A DNA stretch of 5,612 bases from Phytoactinopolyspora endophytica. GTDB lineage: Bacteria > Actinomycetota > Actinomycetes > Jiangellales > Jiangellaceae. The translations under genes were made by a program, and so were the position numbers. Location of the stretch: NCBI RefSeq assembly GCF_004138495.1, contig NZ_ML142868.1:100616-106227 (forward strand), given 5' to 3'. Each line of letters begins with the position of its first letter. The first letter of the stretch is position 1. This document shows, piece by piece, positions 3,718 to 5,612 of this stretch. The notes under the pieces were generated by a model. The model was not told the DNA's origin. It worked only from the letters and a program-made list of their open reading frames with translations, and did not search any database.

Positions 3718-5612
3718 ATGGTTGCCCTGAGACCACTGGCCCCTGGCGACCCGTCACGGATCGGCAACTATCAGCTCTCCGAGGTGCTAGGACGAGGCGG
3801 CCAAGGATCGGTCTACCTCGGCGAGACCCCTGCGGGGCGGCCGGTGGCGGTGAAGATTCTCAATGATCAGATGGTGACCGAGCCCGCCGCGCGACGGCGG
3901 TTCCTGCGCGAGTCCGAGATCGCCCGCCGCGTGGCGGTCTTCTGCACAGCGCAAGTCCTCGATGTCGGTTTCGAAGCGAACCGCCCGTACCTGGTCAGCG
4001 AATACATCCAGGGACCTTCTTTGCAGCAGCTCGTGACCGACGAAGGCCCGCGGGCCGGCAGCAGTTTGGACCGACTCGCCGTCAGCACGCTCACCGCGTT
4101 GTCCGCGATCCACCGCGCTGGCATCCTGCATCGCGATCTCAAACCCAGCAACGTCATCATGGGCCGAGAGGGACCCGTCGTCATAGACTTCGGCATCGCC
4201 CGCTCCCTCGAGCACGCGACGACGGGATCGGCTCTAGTCGGTACTCCCGCCTATATGGCGCCTGAGCTCATCGGCCGCGAACCTGCCGGGCCCGGCTCCG
4301 ACGTGTTCTCCTGGGCCTCAACTATGGTCTTCGCGTCCACCGGGCATACCGCCTTCGGTGGCGGCCCTGTGCCGGCAATCCTGCACGCGGTACTGAACGC
4401 CGAGCCGGACATGTCCGGTGCACCTGACCGTCTGCGGCGACTTCTCAGCCGCGCTCTGGCGAAGCGTCCCGACGACCGCCCCACCATCGACGAGCTGCTA
4501 GCCGAGCTCACCGGTCACGAAACCGACACGCACCGGGTTCCCGGACCGGCGCCGGCCCGGCACGGCCAGGCGACTACAGCTTTCCTTCCGCCACCGCAGC
4601 CCACCGCCTCGCCGCTCTCCACCCCGCCCTCGGTGCCCTTCGGTCAGCCCGTGGGCGAGATCTTCACAGGTCATACCGCCGCCATCACCTCGCTGGCAAT
4701 CGACGACCTGGAGGGCCGGTCCGTCGTCGTCTCGGCCGACGCCGACGGCACGCTGCGGCGATGGGATCTGTTCACCGGCCAACAGCTCGGCGAGCCGATG
4801 CGTGGCCATGAGCGTGCCCGTGGCCACATCACGTCGGTCGTGGTGACGCAGAGCGACCGCCGATCGCTGATCGTCTCCGGCGACCGGAGCGAGCGGGTTC
4901 GGCTGTGGGATCTCACCTCAGGCGACTGTCTCGAGGAATGGGACCAGAAAGGAAACGTGCTGGCCGTCGGCCAGTGGGATGGCCGCCCGGTCCTCATCGG
5001 AGGCCGCGGCGCCGTCGTCGAGATTTTCGACCTACCCACGGGCAGACTGGCCTGCAGGCCACTGACCATCCCGTTCTATCGCCACGATCCCGGCGCCCGC
5101 CCCGTCGTCAGCCAACTGGCCGCGACGAGAGTTGACGGCCGAACGGTCATCGTGGCCGGATGTTACGCGGACCATCGGCTCAACCGCGCGGTCTGGACAT
5201 TCGACGTGGCTACCGGCGAGGCCCTGCACCTCCCGTTGAACCGCCAGGAAGGTTCCATCGACCTCATGGCGACGGCGCAGCACGATGGTCAGCCGATCGT
5301 CGTCTCCTACGGCCGCACACGGTGGATGCGGGCGTGGGCGATGCGGGCGTGGAGCCTTTCCACCGGCGAGGCATTCGGCAAGGTCGAACAGGCCAGGAGC
5401 GTCCGCCGTACGATTGCGTCGCTGGCGACCGTACGCCTGGCCGGCCGTCCCACCGTCGTCCATGCCGCCCACGACGGGACGGTTCGGGTACTGGACGTGC
5501 TGACGGGCCAGCACATCGGGCAACCAATACGCGACCACGAACGTCCTGCCGGCCATGTCACCTCGATGACCGCGACGCACATAGCGGGCGATCCAGTCGT
5601 CGTCGTCGGCCG
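3718..5612 (+). CDS. Ser/Thr protein kinase fused to WD40 beta-propeller, 3' end cut by window
   Basis: 631 codons are visible and the frame runs off the window. Residues about 18-264 form a complete Hanks-type kinase: glycine loop GRGGQGSVY (25-33), ATP lysine in VAVK (Lys46), helix-C glutamate near Glu65, catalytic loop HRDLKPSN (138-145, Asp140), DFG (157-159), activation segment ending GTPAYMAPE (175-183), SDVFSWA (Asp195) and DDRPT (Arg254). All catalytic residues are present, so it should be active. A Pro-rich linker (about 265-310) follows with no membrane segment, unlike PknB, so the protein is probably cytosolic. From about 317 six WD40 blades end in [DS]-[LV]-x-[TS]-G at 350-354, 398-402, 438-442, 496-500, 546-550 and 593-597; a seventh begins at about 604. 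Only the first two keep a classic WD. The propeller likely binds partners or substrates. ATG 3718 is preceded by no ribosome site but by a -10-like TAGCGT. Neighbours give no clue to its targets. Confidence 0.95.
   Translation, partial: MVALRPLAPGDPSRIGNYQLSEVLGRGGQGSVYLGETPAGRPVAVKILNDQMVTEPAARRRFLRESEIARRVAVFCTAQVLDVGFEANRPYLVSEYIQGPSLQQLVTDEGPRAGSSLDRLAVSTLTALSAIHRAGILHRDLKPSNVIMGREGPVVIDFGIARSLEHATTGSALVGTPAYMAPELIGREPAGPGSDVFSWASTMVFASTGHTAFGGGPVPAILHAVLNAEPDMSGAPDRLRRLLSRALAKRPDDRPTIDELLAELTGHETDTHRVPGPAPARHGQATTAFLPPPQPTASPLSTPPSVPFGQPVGEIFTGHTAAITSLAIDDLEGRSVVVSADADGTLRRWDLFTGQQLGEPMRGHERARGHITSVVVTQSDRRSLIVSGDRSERVRLWDLTSGDCLEEWDQKGNVLAVGQWDGRPVLIGGRGAVVEIFDLPTGRLACRPLTIPFYRHDPGARPVVSQLAATRVDGRTVIVAGCYADHRLNRAVWTFDVATGEALHLPLNRQEGSIDLMATAQHDGQPIVVSYGRTRWMRAWAMRAWSLSTGEAFGKVEQARSVRRTIASLATVRLAGRPTVVHAAHDGTVRVLDVLTGQHIGQPIRDHERPAGHVTSMTATHIAGDPVVVVG
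5326..5355 (+). repeat. 15-bp tandem duplication inside a WD40 blade
   Basis: ATGCGGGCGTGGGCG (5326-5340) is followed directly by ATGCGGGCGTGGAGC (5341-5355), identical over the first 12 bases. It adds five residues and gives MRAWAMRAWS in blade 5 of the kinase propeller. Being a multiple of three, it keeps the frame. Confidence 0.8.

Noticed and set aside
5032..5580. 182-codon minus-strand frame over the kinase propeller
   Set aside because: It is a shadow frame of the WD40 region. The plus strand carries the clear blade motifs.

Overview
The window is GC-rich DNA from a high-GC actinobacterium. The evidence is the strong third-position G/C bias in the coding frames, start sites that look leaderless, a WYL regulator divergent from an epoxide hydrolase gene, and a soluble Ser/Thr kinase fused to WD40 blades, an architecture known mainly from filamentous actinomycetes. 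Genus cannot be fixed from the sequence alone.

Layout, left to right. (1) Bases 1-459, minus strand: N-terminal part of a secreted endonuclease/exonuclease/phosphatase (EEP) family protein, cut by the window edge. (2) 460-810: a largely empty stretch. It holds the C-terminal remnant of a VapC-type PIN-domain toxin (about 619-777, plus strand) and a small inverted repeat. (3) 811-1800, minus strand: an intact HTH-WYL transcriptional regulator. (4) 1926-3074, plus strand and divergent from the regulator: an epoxide hydrolase gene interrupted by an in-frame TGA at codon 50. Its usual catalytic acid and the Trp after the nucleophile also appear to be missing. (5) 3256-3549, plus strand: a small SelW/Rdx-like thioredoxin-fold protein with CxxC. 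(6) 3550-3717: a spacer with a 43-codon minus-strand open stretch that looks like real protein sequence, and a probable leaderless promoter. (7) 3718 to the window end, plus strand: a Ser/Thr protein kinase with a C-terminal WD40 beta-propeller, truncated by the window edge.

How the genes relate. The WYL regulator and the epoxide hydrolase share a 125-bp divergent promoter region with overlapping candidate -10 boxes and an imperfect palindrome, so the regulator probably controls the hydrolase, itself, or both. The other genes look like independent units. There is no phage, CRISPR or insertion sequence signal. Two decayed genes (toxin remnant and nonsense-interrupted hydrolase), plus a possible third fragment, point to a stretch under relaxed selection. 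No clearly new multigene system is visible. The best points for a second look are the interrupted hydrolase, the orphan minus-strand fragment before the kinase, and the irregular propeller of the kinase.
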